Assembly (NCBI RefSeq): GCF_902830275.1
Contig: NZ_CADESW010000003.1
Location: 372,001 to 436,000 of the forward strand
Length of the DNA: 64,000 nt
Direction of reading: 5' to 3'
Source: Burkholderia stagnalis
GTDB taxonomy: Bacteria > Pseudomonadota > Gammaproteobacteria > Burkholderiales > Burkholderiaceae
The position numbers and the translations under genes were made by a program. Position 1 is the first letter of the stretch. Each line of letters starts with the position of its first letter. A model generated the notes under the pieces. The model saw only the letters and a list, made by a program, of their open reading frames with translations. It did no database searches and was not told the origin of the DNA. This document shows positions 56,054 through 64,000 of this stretch, in pieces.

Positions 56054-58478
56054 ACCGGCGACGCAGGCGCATGACGCGGACGGCGCGGACGGCGCGCATG
56101 CCGGCGGCGATGCACCCCGCTACCGGCACACGCAATATCGATGGCCGACCGACGATCCGGCCGCGCACGCGGCGCTCGACGTCGAAACCCGCACTGCCTT
56201 CGACGGCCGCATGACGACATGGCGCTATCGCGCGCAGCTCGACCGTTCGTCGGACGAATCGCGCGCGGCGGCCGCCGCGAACCGCGCGGATGCGCCGGCG
56301 ACGTTCGTCTATCGGCACGCGCACGCATCGGTCGAGATCGACGATGCGACGCGCGCGATTCCGCCGCAGGCGCACGTGTTCGCGCGCGAGTCGTGCATCG
56401 ACGAGCTGGCCGGCGACCTCGGGCGTGATCCGGTCGCGCTGCGGCTTCAGCATCTCGACCCGCGCGCCGATGCCGGGCCGCGCGAAGTCATCCGCATGGT
56501 CGCGGAGCGGGCGGCGTGGGGCGCGCCGGCCGGATCGGCGAACGAACGGCCGTCGTCCTGGCTCCGCGGGCGCGGCTTTGCCTTCGACGGCGCGGCGGCG
56601 GCGATGCGGGAGCGGGACGCCGGGCGGAGCGGATCACCGGGCGGCGACGATGGCGGATCGGCGGCCAGCAGCGCGACGGCCGACGAACAGGCGAGCTGGA
56701 CCGCGTGGGTCGTCGACCTGGATGTCGACCGCTCGACCGGCGACGTCGTCGTGCGGCGCGTCGTGGCGGGGCAGGGCTCGGGGCAGCCGGGTGGCGCGAC
56801 GGTGACGGGATTGCCCGCGTCGCAGATCGAGGCGGCGATCTCGCGCGTGATGGGCGCACGTCTGTCCGCCCGACCGGCTCATGACGAGACGGACGGGCAC
56901 GCGCGAGCGGCCATTTCGCACGAGCTCGTGGCGCTGCGCGGCAGCGCGGCCGATGCGCGTGCGCCTGCGCTGTCGGCGCGGGACGCGCAGCGCATCGACG
57001 AGGCCGCCGCGCCTGCGGCGGCGGCGATCGCGAATGCGTTGTACGACGCGACCGGCGTCCGGTTTCGCGCGCCGCCGTTCGATCTCGAACGCATTCGCGC
57101 CGCGCTGACGCGCGCCGTGCCGGTCGACGCGCCCGCGCACGCATCGTCGAAGTCGGCCCGGCAGGCCGCGACGCCGCGCTGGCGTCGCTGGCTCGCGGGC
57201 GGCGGCGTGGCCGGCGGGCTGATCGGCCTCGCGTGCGCGCTGCTGCCCGGCCCCGCACCGATCGCGCCGGTTGTGCCGGGCGGCGCGGACGGCGCGATGT
57301 GGAGCGCGGCGACGCTCGAGCGCGGCCGGCAGATCGCGCTCGCCGGCGATTGCGCGGTATGCCATACCGCGCCGGGCGGCCGCGTCAATGCGGGCGGCCT
57401 CGCGCTCGATACGCCGTTCGGCACGATCTACACGACGAACATCACGCCCGATCCGGAAACCGGCATCGGTGCGTGGACGTATTCCGCCTTCGCGCGCGCG
57501 ATGCGCGAAGGCATCGCCCGCGACGGCACGCATCTGTACCCGGCATTCCCGTATACGGCGTTCGCGCGCATGAGCGAAGCGGACATGCTCGCGTTGTATG
57601 CGTACCTGATGTCGCAGCCGGCCGTGAAGCATGTGCCGCCGAAGACGAAGCTGCCGTTCCCGCTCGACCGGCGCCGGCTCGTCGCGGGCTGGAACTGGCT
57701 GTTCCACGACGCGCAGCCGTTCGCGCCGGCGCCGGATCGCTCGGCGCTCTGGAATCGCGGCAAATACCTCGTCGACGGCGCCGGCCATTGCGGCGCGTGC
57801 CACACGCCGCGCAACGCGCTCGGCGCCGAGAAGGGCGGGCTCGCGTATCTGTCGGGCGGCGTCGCGGAAGGGTGGGCGGCCCCGTCGCTGGTCGCGTCGA
57901 AAGCGTCGCCCGTGCCGTGGACCGAAGGCGCGCTGTACGACTATCTGCGCACCGGCTTTTCGGCGCAGCACGGCGTTGCCGCGGGGCCGATGGCGCCGGT
58001 CGTCGCCGGGCTGGCGGCGCTCCCCGAGTCGGATGTACGCGCGATCGCGCACTACATCGCATCGCTGTCGCCGCACGCCGATGCCGCGGCCGTCGCCGAT
58101 GTGGCCGCCCGCCAGGCGCGCGGCGCGGAAGCGGCCGCGACGCTCGGCCTCGAAAACGGCCGCCGCGCGTTCGACACGGCCTGCGCGGTGTGCCATGCGG
58201 CGTCGGGCGGCGTCGGCCATTTCGGCGTGCGCCCGTTGATGGGGCTGAATACGAGCGTGAGCCAGGACGCGCCGGACAACCTGCTGCGCGTGCTGCACAA
58301 CGGCATCGACCATCCGGCGACCGCCGGCCTCGGCTACATGCCGGGTTTCGGCGATGCGTTCGACGACCGGCAAATGGCCGAGCTGGCCGCGTACATCCGC
58401 GCGCGCTACGCGCCGGGGCAGCCGGCCTGGCGGGATCTGGAGGCGGCGTCGGCGCGGATTCGGCGGGAGCATCGTTGA
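56043..58478 (+). CDS. Triheme cytochrome c with vestigial molybdopterin-subunit N terminus (NicB-like tail)
   Basis: An 811-residue protein that resembles NicB without its core. Residues about 115-370 keep scattered pieces of a molybdopterin subunit (ARESCIDELAGDLGRDPVAL, and AAIANALYDATGVRFRAPPF), but the part that binds the cofactor is missing. A membrane helix is at about 382-400. Then follow three heme sites: CAVCH near 437, CGACH near 583 and CAVCH near 713, arranged as in alcohol dehydrogenase-type cytochrome subunits. It probably takes electrons from NicA and the separate NicB protein to the respiratory chain. The N-terminal Arg/Ala/Asp-rich linkers look degenerate. Confidence 0.85.
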   Translation: MNSEPATQAHDADGADGAHAGGDAPRYRHTQYRWPTDDPAAHAALDVETRTAFDGRMTTWRYRAQLDRSSDESRAAAAANRADAPATFVYRHAHASVEIDDATRAIPPQAHVFARESCIDELAGDLGRDPVALRLQHLDPRADAGPREVIRMVAERAAWGAPAGSANERPSSWLRGRGFAFDGAAAAMRERDAGRSGSPGGDDGGSAASSATADEQASWTAWVVDLDVDRSTGDVVVRRVVAGQGSGQPGGATVTGLPASQIEAAISRVMGARLSARPAHDETDGHARAAISHELVALRGSAADARAPALSARDAQRIDEAAAPAAAAIANALYDATGVRFRAPPFDLERIRAALTRAVPVDAPAHASSKSARQAATPRWRRWLAGGGVAGGLIGLACALLPGPAPIAPVVPGGADGAMWSAATLERGRQIALAGDCAVCHTAPGGRVNAGGLALDTPFGTIYTTNITPDPETGIGAWTYSAFARAMREGIARDGTHLYPAFPYTAFARMSEADMLALYAYLMSQPAVKHVPPKTKLPFPLDRRRLVAGWNWLFHDAQPFAPAPDRSALWNRGKYLVDGAGHCGACHTPRNALGAEKGGLAYLSGGVAEGWAAPSLVASKASPVPWTEGALYDYLRTGFSAQHGVAAGPMAPVVAGLAALPESDVRAIAHYIASLSPHADAAAVADVAARQARGAEAAATLGLENGRRAFDTACAVCHAASGGVGHFGVRPLMGLNTSVSQDAPDNLLRVLHNGIDHPATAGLGYMPGFGDAFDDRQMAELAAYIRARYAPGQPAWRDLEAASARIRREHR

Positions 58479-58549
58479 GATTCGCCTGGTGCAGGCGTGC
58501 TTTCACGATCCTGGCGGCGGGCCACTGTACAAATGTCCGCGATGTGGTT

Positions 58550-58570
58550 ATTGTATTGCCAAAATACAAT
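58550..58570. promoter_or_regulatory. Inverted repeat upstream of the Lrp gene
   Basis: ATTGTATT and AATACAAT are perfect 8-bp arms separated by 5 bases, 37 bases before the regulator start. This is a likely autoregulation site for an Lrp/AsnC protein. Confidence 0.5.
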
Positions 58571-58607
58571 CGTATGACTCGATTGCCACCGCCTGAGACT
58601 GCCCTGC

Positions 58608-59030
58608 ATGGACGATGTCGACCAAAAGCTCCTGTCGCATCTGCGCGTGAACGCTCGCGCGACCGTGGCATTTCTTGCGCACCGGCTCGGCGTCGCGCGC
58701 GCCACGGTGACCAACCGTATCGCCAGGCTTGAAAAGGCAGGCGTGATCGTCGGGTACACGGTACGCGTCAGGCCGGAGCATAGCGTTGCCGAGATTGCCG
58801 CGTGGATGAGCATCGTCGTGGAAGGAAACAGGACGCGCGAAGTCGTCGCCGCGTTGCGAGGGGAGCCAGGCGTGGCTTCGCTTCACGATACCAACGGGCG
58901 ATGGGACCTGCTGGCGGAGCTGCGCGCCCCGACCTTGGCCGAGCTGGCCACATCACTCGAGCGGGTTCGCCTCATCAAGGGAATCATGGCCTCGGAAACG
59001 AGCATTCATCTGCAGAGCTACAAGGTGTAG
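58608..59030 (+). CDS. Lrp/AsnC-family regulator
   Basis: A 140-residue regulator. The helix-turn-helix is VAFLAHRLGVARATVTNRIA at about residues 20-39 and the C-terminal ligand (RAM) domain follows. It begins MDDVDQKLLSHLRVNARAT, the usual Lrp start. It is downstream of the nic genes on the same strand with its own upstream palindrome, so it may be independent of them. The effector is unknown. Confidence 0.9.
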   Translation: MDDVDQKLLSHLRVNARATVAFLAHRLGVARATVTNRIARLEKAGVIVGYTVRVRPEHSVAEIAAWMSIVVEGNRTREVVAALRGEPGVASLHDTNGRWDLLAELRAPTLAELATSLERVRLIKGIMASETSIHLQSYKV

Positions 59031-59066
59031 CGAAGCGGCGACCGGGAATCCACCTTGAGAGGCGCC

Positions 59067-59768
59067 ATGAGAATTGCCGTACTCGACGACGATCCGGCGG
59101 AGATCGACTTCGTCGGCAAGGCATTGCAGGCCGAGGGCCACACGTGCTACGCCTTCAACGAAGGCAAGGTGCTGAAGAAGCACCTGCAGCGCGAAACGTT
59201 CGATCTCCTGGTGCTCGACTGGAACGTACCCGACATGTCCGGCTTGGAGATCCTGAAGTGGGTGCGCGATCGTCAGATCGAGCATCGCGTGCCGATCCTG
59301 TTCCTGACGGTTCGCAGCGACGAGGCCGGCATCACGCGCATCCTCGACGCCGGCGCGGACGATTACATCGTCAAACCGGTGTCCGGCCCCATGCTGCGTG
59401 CCCGCGTCGGCTCGCTCCTGCGCCGCGCATATCCGGCCGACGCCGAGGAGGCGGTACGCGAGTTCGATCGGTTCCGCTTCGACACCACCGTGAAGCAGGC
59501 CTACTTCGACAGCAAGCCGGTGAGTCTCACGCGCAAGGAATTCGATCTCGCGCTGTTGCTGTTCCAGCATATCGACCGGCCGCTGTCGCGTGCGTACATT
59601 GCCGATGCGATCTGGAAGCAGGTGGCCGACATTCCGTCGCGCACGATGGATACGCACGTTTCGATGCTGCGCCTGAAGCTCTGCCTGCGGCCGGAGAATG
59701 GCTACCGCCTGTCGCCGATCTACGGCTACGGCTATCGACTCGAACGTCTCGAGCGGGGCGACCCGTGA
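59067..59768 (+). CDS. Orphan OmpR-family response regulator
   Basis: A 233-residue two-domain regulator. The receiver has the acidic pair LDDDP (residues 6-10), phospho-acceptor Asp51 (LLVLDWNVPDMSG), Thr in FLTVRSDE and Lys in YIVKPV. The winged-helix DNA-binding domain covers residues about 130-228 (SLTRKEFDLALLLFQHID, GYRLSPIYGYGYRLE). No histidine kinase gene is near. It starts 37 bases after the Lrp gene and may be cotranscribed with it. Confidence 0.9.
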   Translation: MRIAVLDDDPAEIDFVGKALQAEGHTCYAFNEGKVLKKHLQRETFDLLVLDWNVPDMSGLEILKWVRDRQIEHRVPILFLTVRSDEAGITRILDAGADDYIVKPVSGPMLRARVGSLLRRAYPADAEEAVREFDRFRFDTTVKQAYFDSKPVSLTRKEFDLALLLFQHIDRPLSRAYIADAIWKQVADIPSRTMDTHVSMLRLKLCLRPENGYRLSPIYGYGYRLERLERGDP

Positions 59769-59831
59769 CGACGCGGGCGGGCGCTGCCCGCGGGCGCGCA
59801 GTTCCGGCCTGATCGCAAACGACGCCTTCGT

Positions 59832-60707
59832 TTACGTCACGGTGCTGGCCAGCTCGAGGTGCTTGCGCATCAATTCCGCCGCACCCTCCCGATCGCCTGC
59901 CTCGAGTGCCGCCAGGATGCCCAGGTGCTCCAGGCAACTGATCTCCACACGCTTCGGCCCGTAGGCCCAATCGTAGTTCGCGAGGCGCCTGAGCCGGTTC
60001 AGGCGCCGGATGGCGTCGACGAAGAAGCGGTTTCCGGACGCCAGCGCCAGCCCTTCATGGAACGCGGCGTTGGTCTCGAAGAACGCCACGCTCAGGCTGT
60101 CCTCCCACGGGCGGGTGAGGAACGCCGAGTGCTGGCGGCGCATTTGCGCGGCCCAGTCGGGCGGAAGCGAAAACTCCGGCTGCAGGATCGCCGCCGGCTC
60201 GATCGACAGACGATAGCGATAGCACTCGATGCGCGCCTCGCCATACCAGTCCAGATTCGTGAACGTCCATCGATAGCCGACGCGACGCTCGACCAGCCCG
60301 AGATCCGCCAGGCGCACGAGCGCCTGCTTGATGGTCGCCCGGCTTTCTCCGTAGAACTCCATCAGGTCCTTCTCGGACACCTCGTCGGGCAGCGCGCTGC
60401 GCTGGCGATCGTGGGCGATCCTGGCGAGCAGCGCATCCTCGTCCGTTGCGCCGACGGGTTCGTTCGACACCGGAGGGGCAGCCAGAAGCTCGACCCCCCT
60501 GTTCTTCCTGCGCTGCACGAATCCCTGCTTCTCGAGCTGATCCAGCGCGGCGCGGATCGGCGTGCGCGACACGCCGAGGTGCTCCGCCAGCCTCTGCTCG
60601 TTCAGCCGGTCGCCGACCTGCAGCGCTTCATCTCGAATCCATTGGGCGATGCGATCCCCCAGATCAACGCGGGCGCGCACGGTTGCCGATTCACTTTGCA
60701 TATCCAT
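59832..60707 (-). CDS. GntR-family regulator with two winged-helix units
   Basis: A 291-residue regulator. The first helix-turn-helix is typical GntR (LGDRIAQWIRDEALQVGDRL, SRTPIRAALDQLEKQGFV). A second, similar segment lies at about residues 108-150 (SEKDLMEFYGESRATIKQAL), which is unusual, and then an FCD-like helical ligand domain follows. It is divergent from the C45 hydrolase gene, and a perfect palindrome lies 7 bases upstream of its start, so it probably controls both units. Confidence 0.85.
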   Translation of the reverse strand: MDMQSESATVRARVDLGDRIAQWIRDEALQVGDRLNEQRLAEHLGVSRTPIRAALDQLEKQGFVQRRKNRGVELLAAPPVSNEPVGATDEDALLARIAHDRQRSALPDEVSEKDLMEFYGESRATIKQALVRLADLGLVERRVGYRWTFTNLDWYGEARIECYRYRLSIEPAAILQPEFSLPPDWAAQMRRQHSAFLTRPWEDSLSVAFFETNAAFHEGLALASGNRFFVDAIRRLNRLRRLANYDWAYGPKRVEISCLEHLGILAALEAGDREGAAELMRKHLELASTVT

Positions 60708-60713
60708 TTATTT

Positions 60714-60729
60714 TTTTGTGTTCACAAAA
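60714..60729. promoter_or_regulatory. Perfect palindrome between the divergent GntR and C45 genes
   Basis: TTTTGTG, two T, then CACAAAA form a perfect 7-bp inverted repeat in the 74-base divergent region. It is the likely binding site of the GntR regulator at 59832-60707. Confidence 0.6.
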
Positions 60730-60781
60730 TACATTCTAGCCTAAACTGCGACGTACCTCATTTGACAACGAAAGCCCGACC

Positions 60782-61981
60782 ATGGACAACCTTCCAGCCC
60801 AACGGCAGCAGTCGATCCCGCCCCACACCCCGCTCGTCGAAGTCAGCGGCGCGCCGCGCGAGCGCGGCCGCCAGTATGGGGAGCAGGCGGCCGGTCGCAT
60901 TCGGCGCGGCGTCGAGCACTACGCGCGTCAGCTCGAGCAGGAAAGGTTGAGCGCGTTGCAGCTTCGCGAAATCGTGGCGCGGTTCGAGCCGACGATCGCA
61001 TCGTTCGAGCCGCGCTACATCGAGGAGATGAAGGGCATCGCCGAGGGCGCCGGGGTCGGCTATGACATGGTCGTCATGCTGAACGCGCGAACCGAGGTCC
61101 TGAAGCTGGCGGACAGGATGCGAAACGCCGAACCCGTGCCGATCGATCCGGACGGCTGCACCGGCATCGTCGCGCTGCCGGCGGCGAGTGCGTCGGGACG
61201 CGTGATCCACGCGCAAAACTGGGACTGGAAGGCCGAGTGCGCGGAATCATCCGTTGTCCTGAAGGTGAAGCGGGACGATGGCCCCGATTTCCTCACATTC
61301 ACCGAGGCAGGTGCGCTGGCGCGCTCGGGCATGAACGCGGCGGGCATCTCGATCACCGCGAACTACCTCGAATGCGAGCGCGACTACCGCAACCTCGGCG
61401 TGCCGCTTGCGTTGATTCGCCGGAAGGTGCTGGAGCAGCAGCGCTTCGCGTTCGCGATGCAGGCGGTTTACGCGACGCCGAAATCCGCGGCAAACAACAT
61501 GATGGTCGCGCATGCGAACGGCGTCGCGATCGATTTCGAATGTGCGCCGGACGAAACCTTCCTGATCCACCCGAAGCGGGGCGTGATCGTCCACGCCAAC
61601 CATTTCCAGAGCCCGGTCGCGCTGTCGAAATTGCACGACAAGGGCATCGCCACGATGCCCGACTCGCTGTATCGGGACGAGCGCGTCTGGCAGATGGTCG
61701 AGCCTCATATCGGCGAGGTGACGCCGGAGATCGTCAAGGCGGCGCTGTTCGACGATTTCGAGGCGCCCTGGTCCGTGTGCCGGCCGCCGCGCCCGAACGA
61801 ACGCAACAACCTGTCGGCGACGGTCGCGATGATCGTGATGCAGCCCGACCTCGGCATCATGGAGGTGTCGACGCTGCCCGCCGTCAATCCCGTTTTCCAG
61901 GCTTACAGCCTCGAGATGGCCGTCGCGCGGCCCAGGTCCGTGCCCGCATCCGTCGCGCTCAGGCGCATGGCAATCGCATAA
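60782..61981 (+). CDS. C45-family acyltransferase/hydrolase (acyl-CoA:6-APA acyltransferase-like)
   Basis: A 399-residue Ntn-hydrolase of the C45 (isopenicillin N acyltransferase-like) family. Cys126 in PDGCTGIVA is the expected cleavage site and nucleophile. Other family blocks are VIHAQNWDWKAE, SGMNAAGISITANYL and VIVHANHFQSP. Such enzymes hydrolyse or exchange acyl-amide bonds of small amidated compounds. It lies next to an oligopeptide-type importer, so an imported acylated amino acid or peptide is a likely substrate. No signal peptide is seen, so it acts in the cytoplasm. Confidence 0.85.
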   Translation: MDNLPAQRQQSIPPHTPLVEVSGAPRERGRQYGEQAAGRIRRGVEHYARQLEQERLSALQLREIVARFEPTIASFEPRYIEEMKGIAEGAGVGYDMVVMLNARTEVLKLADRMRNAEPVPIDPDGCTGIVALPAASASGRVIHAQNWDWKAECAESSVVLKVKRDDGPDFLTFTEAGALARSGMNAAGISITANYLECERDYRNLGVPLALIRRKVLEQQRFAFAMQAVYATPKSAANNMMVAHANGVAIDFECAPDETFLIHPKRGVIVHANHFQSPVALSKLHDKGIATMPDSLYRDERVWQMVEPHIGEVTPEIVKAALFDDFEAPWSVCRPPRPNERNNLSATVAMIVMQPDLGIMEVSTLPAVNPVFQAYSLEMAVARPRSVPASVALRRMAIA

Positions 61982-61996
61982 CGACACGGAGGAGAC

Positions 61997-63601
61997 ATGA
62001 GCACCACGAAAACAATCGCCAGATCGATCGGCGCCGCATTGACGTCGCTGCTGCTGGCCGTCGCCGGCACGCCTGCATCGGCGCAGCAGTCGCAAGGCAC
62101 GTTGCGCATCCGCCTGAACGCCGACGTTCGCTCGCTGGACCCGGGCGTCAATCGGGACGGCAACAGCGACGCGGTCGTCTCCCATATCCTGGAGGGGCTC
62201 GTCGCGTTCCGCGAGGATACGTCCGTCGGCCTGCTCCTCGCGAAAGCGCTGACGGTCTCGCCCGACGGCCTGACGTATACGTTTACGCTGCGCCCGGGCG
62301 TGAAATTCCAGAACGGTTCGCCGCTGACTTCGGCGGACGTGACGTTCGCGTGGAATCGCTACATGAACCCGGGCACCAACTGGCGCTGCCGGCCCGAATT
62401 CGACGGGCAGGGTGTCGCCAAGGTCGTGAATGTCTCGGCGCCCGATCCGTCGACCGTCGTCTTCACCCTCGACCGCCCGAATGCGATCTTTCTGGAAACG
62501 ATGGCGCGCACGGATTGCGGCGGCACCGGCATCTATCATCGCAGCTCGCTCGACGCGAACGGCGCGTGGCGCGAGCCCGTCGGCACCGGGCCGTTCAAGG
62601 TGTCGGAATGGAAACGCGGCCAGTACGTCGAGCTTGTGCGCAACCCCCTGTACTCGGCGCTGCCGGGCAAGCGCGACGGGAATACCGGAAACAAGTCGGC
62701 GGAGGTCGCGAAGGTTCGCTTCGTCGTGATTCCCGACGCGGCGGCCGCAAAGGCGGCGTTGCTTTCCGATGCGGTCGACGTCGTGTCCGATGTGGACGAC
62801 GGCGATGTTCCGGATTACAAGGGGCGCGCCGATCTCGCGGTGGCCAGCGTGCCGTCGATGGCGGTCACCGCCATGCTGTTCCAGACGCGGGATCCGCTGC
62901 TGAAGGATGCGCGCATCCGGCGTGCGTTCGCGTTGGCGCTCGACCTGCCGCAGATCGTCCGGACCGTCACGAACGGCACGTCGAAGGCCAGCCGGTCTCC
63001 CATTCCCGAGCCGAGCGTGTACTACAGCAAGGTACAACGCACCGTCCCGGCGCGAGACGTCGCCGCGGCGAGAAAATTGCTCACGGAAGCCGGGTATCGC
63101 GGCCAGCCCATCAAGCTGCTGACGACCAAGCGCTACAACTACCTGTTCGACGTCGCCGTCCTCGCACAAGCGATGGCTGCCGAAGCCGGCATTCGAATCG
63201 ACGTCGAGGTGCTCGACTGGGCCACGCTGCTCGACAAGTACAACCGCGGCGATTACCAGGCCATGACGTTCACGTACTCGGCGCGGCTCGATCCGTCGCT
63301 TTCGTTCGACGCGTTCGTCGGCGCCAAGGACAAGCAGTCCCGCAAGGTCTGGGATGACCCTGACGCCATCCGCATGGTCACGCGTTCCATGGAGTCGTCG
63401 GACAAGGGCAAGCGGCAAGCGCTGTTCGACCAGCTGGAGCTGAAGCTCCTCGACGAGACCCCGGCCGTCTTTCTCTATTCGGAAACCCGAACCAGCGCGG
63501 TGCGCAAGAACGTGCGGGGATTCAAGGGCTGGCCCCTCGGCCAGCCGCGCGGCTGGGGCGTTTCCCTGACCGGGCAGGCGATCTCCAGCGCGGAGAAATA
63601 A
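61997..63601 (+). CDS. ABC transporter peptide-binding protein (family 5)
   Basis: A 534-residue periplasmic binding protein of the DppA/OppA type with a Sec signal (GAALTSLLLAVAGTPASAQQ). The body has LRIRLNADVRSLDPGVNRDG, SPDGLTYTFTLRPGVKFQNG and SADVTFAWNRYM, which are standard. It follows the C45 gene after 15 bases with a GGAGG site. The ligand is probably a small peptide or an acylated amino acid. Confidence 0.92.
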   Translation: MSTTKTIARSIGAALTSLLLAVAGTPASAQQSQGTLRIRLNADVRSLDPGVNRDGNSDAVVSHILEGLVAFREDTSVGLLLAKALTVSPDGLTYTFTLRPGVKFQNGSPLTSADVTFAWNRYMNPGTNWRCRPEFDGQGVAKVVNVSAPDPSTVVFTLDRPNAIFLETMARTDCGGTGIYHRSSLDANGAWREPVGTGPFKVSEWKRGQYVELVRNPLYSALPGKRDGNTGNKSAEVAKVRFVVIPDAAAAKAALLSDAVDVVSDVDDGDVPDYKGRADLAVASVPSMAVTAMLFQTRDPLLKDARIRRAFALALDLPQIVRTVTNGTSKASRSPIPEPSVYYSKVQRTVPARDVAAARKLLTEAGYRGQPIKLLTTKRYNYLFDVAVLAQAMAAEAGIRIDVEVLDWATLLDKYNRGDYQAMTFTYSARLDPSLSFDAFVGAKDKQSRKVWDDPDAIRMVTRSMESSDKGKRQALFDQLELKLLDETPAVFLYSETRTSAVRKNVRGFKGWPLGQPRGWGVSLTGQAISSAEK

Positions 63602-63613
63602 GGAGCACGTATC

Positions 63614-64000
63614 ATGCGACACGCATTCCTTCCGTATCTGCTGCGGCGCATACTCTGGACCATCCCGACGCTGCTGGTCGTGGCGACGTTCGTGTTCGCG
63701 CTGATGCGGCTGATTCCCGGCGATCCCGTGCAACTGATGCTGGGCGACGCGGGAACGCCGGCGCAAGTCGCGCAGCTGCGCACGCATCTGGGCCTCGACA
63801 AGCCGATGGTTGCGCAGCTTGCCGTGTGGATCGCCCATCTGCTGCACGGCGACTTCGGCCATTCGATCACGACGGGCCAGCCGGTGCTGCCGTTGCTGCT
63901 CGAACGCTTCCAGGTGAGTGCGACGATCGTGCTCGTGGCGGTCGCGATCGCGGCCGTCATCGCCGTGCCCGCCGGTCTCGTCGCCGCGTGGAAGCAGAAC
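63614..64000 (+). CDS. ABC transporter permease, DppB/OppB type (partial, 3' end outside window)
   Basis: The first 129 residues of an inner-membrane permease. The start RHAFLPYLLRRILWTIPTLL and FALMRLIPGDPVQLMLGD are the hallmark of DppB-type proteins. AGGAGCACGT lies upstream of ATG 63614, 12 bases after the binding protein gene. The remaining permease and ATPases should follow beyond the window. Confidence 0.92.
   Translation, partial: MRHAFLPYLLRRILWTIPTLLVVATFVFALMRLIPGDPVQLMLGDAGTPAQVAQLRTHLGLDKPMVAQLAVWIAHLLHGDFGHSITTGQPVLPLLLERFQVSATIVLVAVAIAAVIAVPAGLVAAWKQN

Noticed and set aside
61247..63862. An 871-codon open frame on the minus strand over the C45 and binding protein genes
   Set aside because: It runs across two clear genes on the other strand and their junction. 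This is a GC-skew artefact.

Overview
The window looks like a piece of a Burkholderia chromosome, most likely a Burkholderia cepacia complex species and perhaps its second chromosome. The reasons are the strong GC bias at third codon positions, the pca and nic catabolic gene sets, a second infA copy near a cold-shock gene, and many small Burkholderia-type hypothetical proteins. The species call is inference; no rRNA or other marker gene is present.

Layout. 1-4.5 kb: end of a protocatechuate (beta-ketoadipate) operon, pcaJ(partial)-pcaB-pcaD-pcaC, then the transporter pcaK. 4.6-5.6 kb: a small hypothetical gene and a LysE exporter with its operator. 5.7-26.1 kb: a horizontally acquired island with a four-gene Tc (toxin complex) operon on the minus strand. 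In transcription order it encodes a TcA subunit (2700 aa), a Hint-domain protein with a degenerate peptidase-like region, a small cysteine-cluster protein, and one fused TcB-TcC Rhs protein (2446 aa). The AT-rich C-terminal tip of the last protein carries a deaminase-type HAE and CxxC pair. The island is bounded by a 39-bp direct repeat, a dead IS3-family element and gene fragments. 26.4-32 kb: an AhpD / acyl-CoA-dehydrogenase-like / sulfonate-type ABC operon with an AraC regulator. 32-37 kb: small unknown proteins, a cold-shock protein and infA. 37.5-46 kb: a porin, a GntR regulator, and an operon of ADP-ribosylglycohydrolase, PfkB kinase and a polyamine-type ABC transporter. 46-58.5 kb: a complete nicotinate degradation cluster (transporter, MarR regulator, nicB/F/X/D/E on minus, nicC/nicA/cytochrome on plus). 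58.6-64 kb: an Lrp regulator, an orphan response regulator, a GntR regulator, a C45 acyltransferase-type hydrolase and the start of an oligopeptide-type ABC system.

How the parts work together. The pca enzymes take carboxymuconate towards beta-ketoadipate and its CoA ester. The nic enzymes take nicotinate through 6-hydroxynicotinate, 2,5-dihydroxypyridine, N-formylmaleamate, maleamate and maleate to fumarate. The Tc operon would build an injection machine: TcA is the pentameric pore and syringe, and TcB-TcC is the cocoon that holds the cleaved effector. The most novel parts are the predicted deaminase effector, the Hint protein inside the Tc operon, the nicotinate hydroxylase divided between two opposed transcription units, and the uncharacterised ADP-ribosylglycohydrolase/PfkB/ABC operon.
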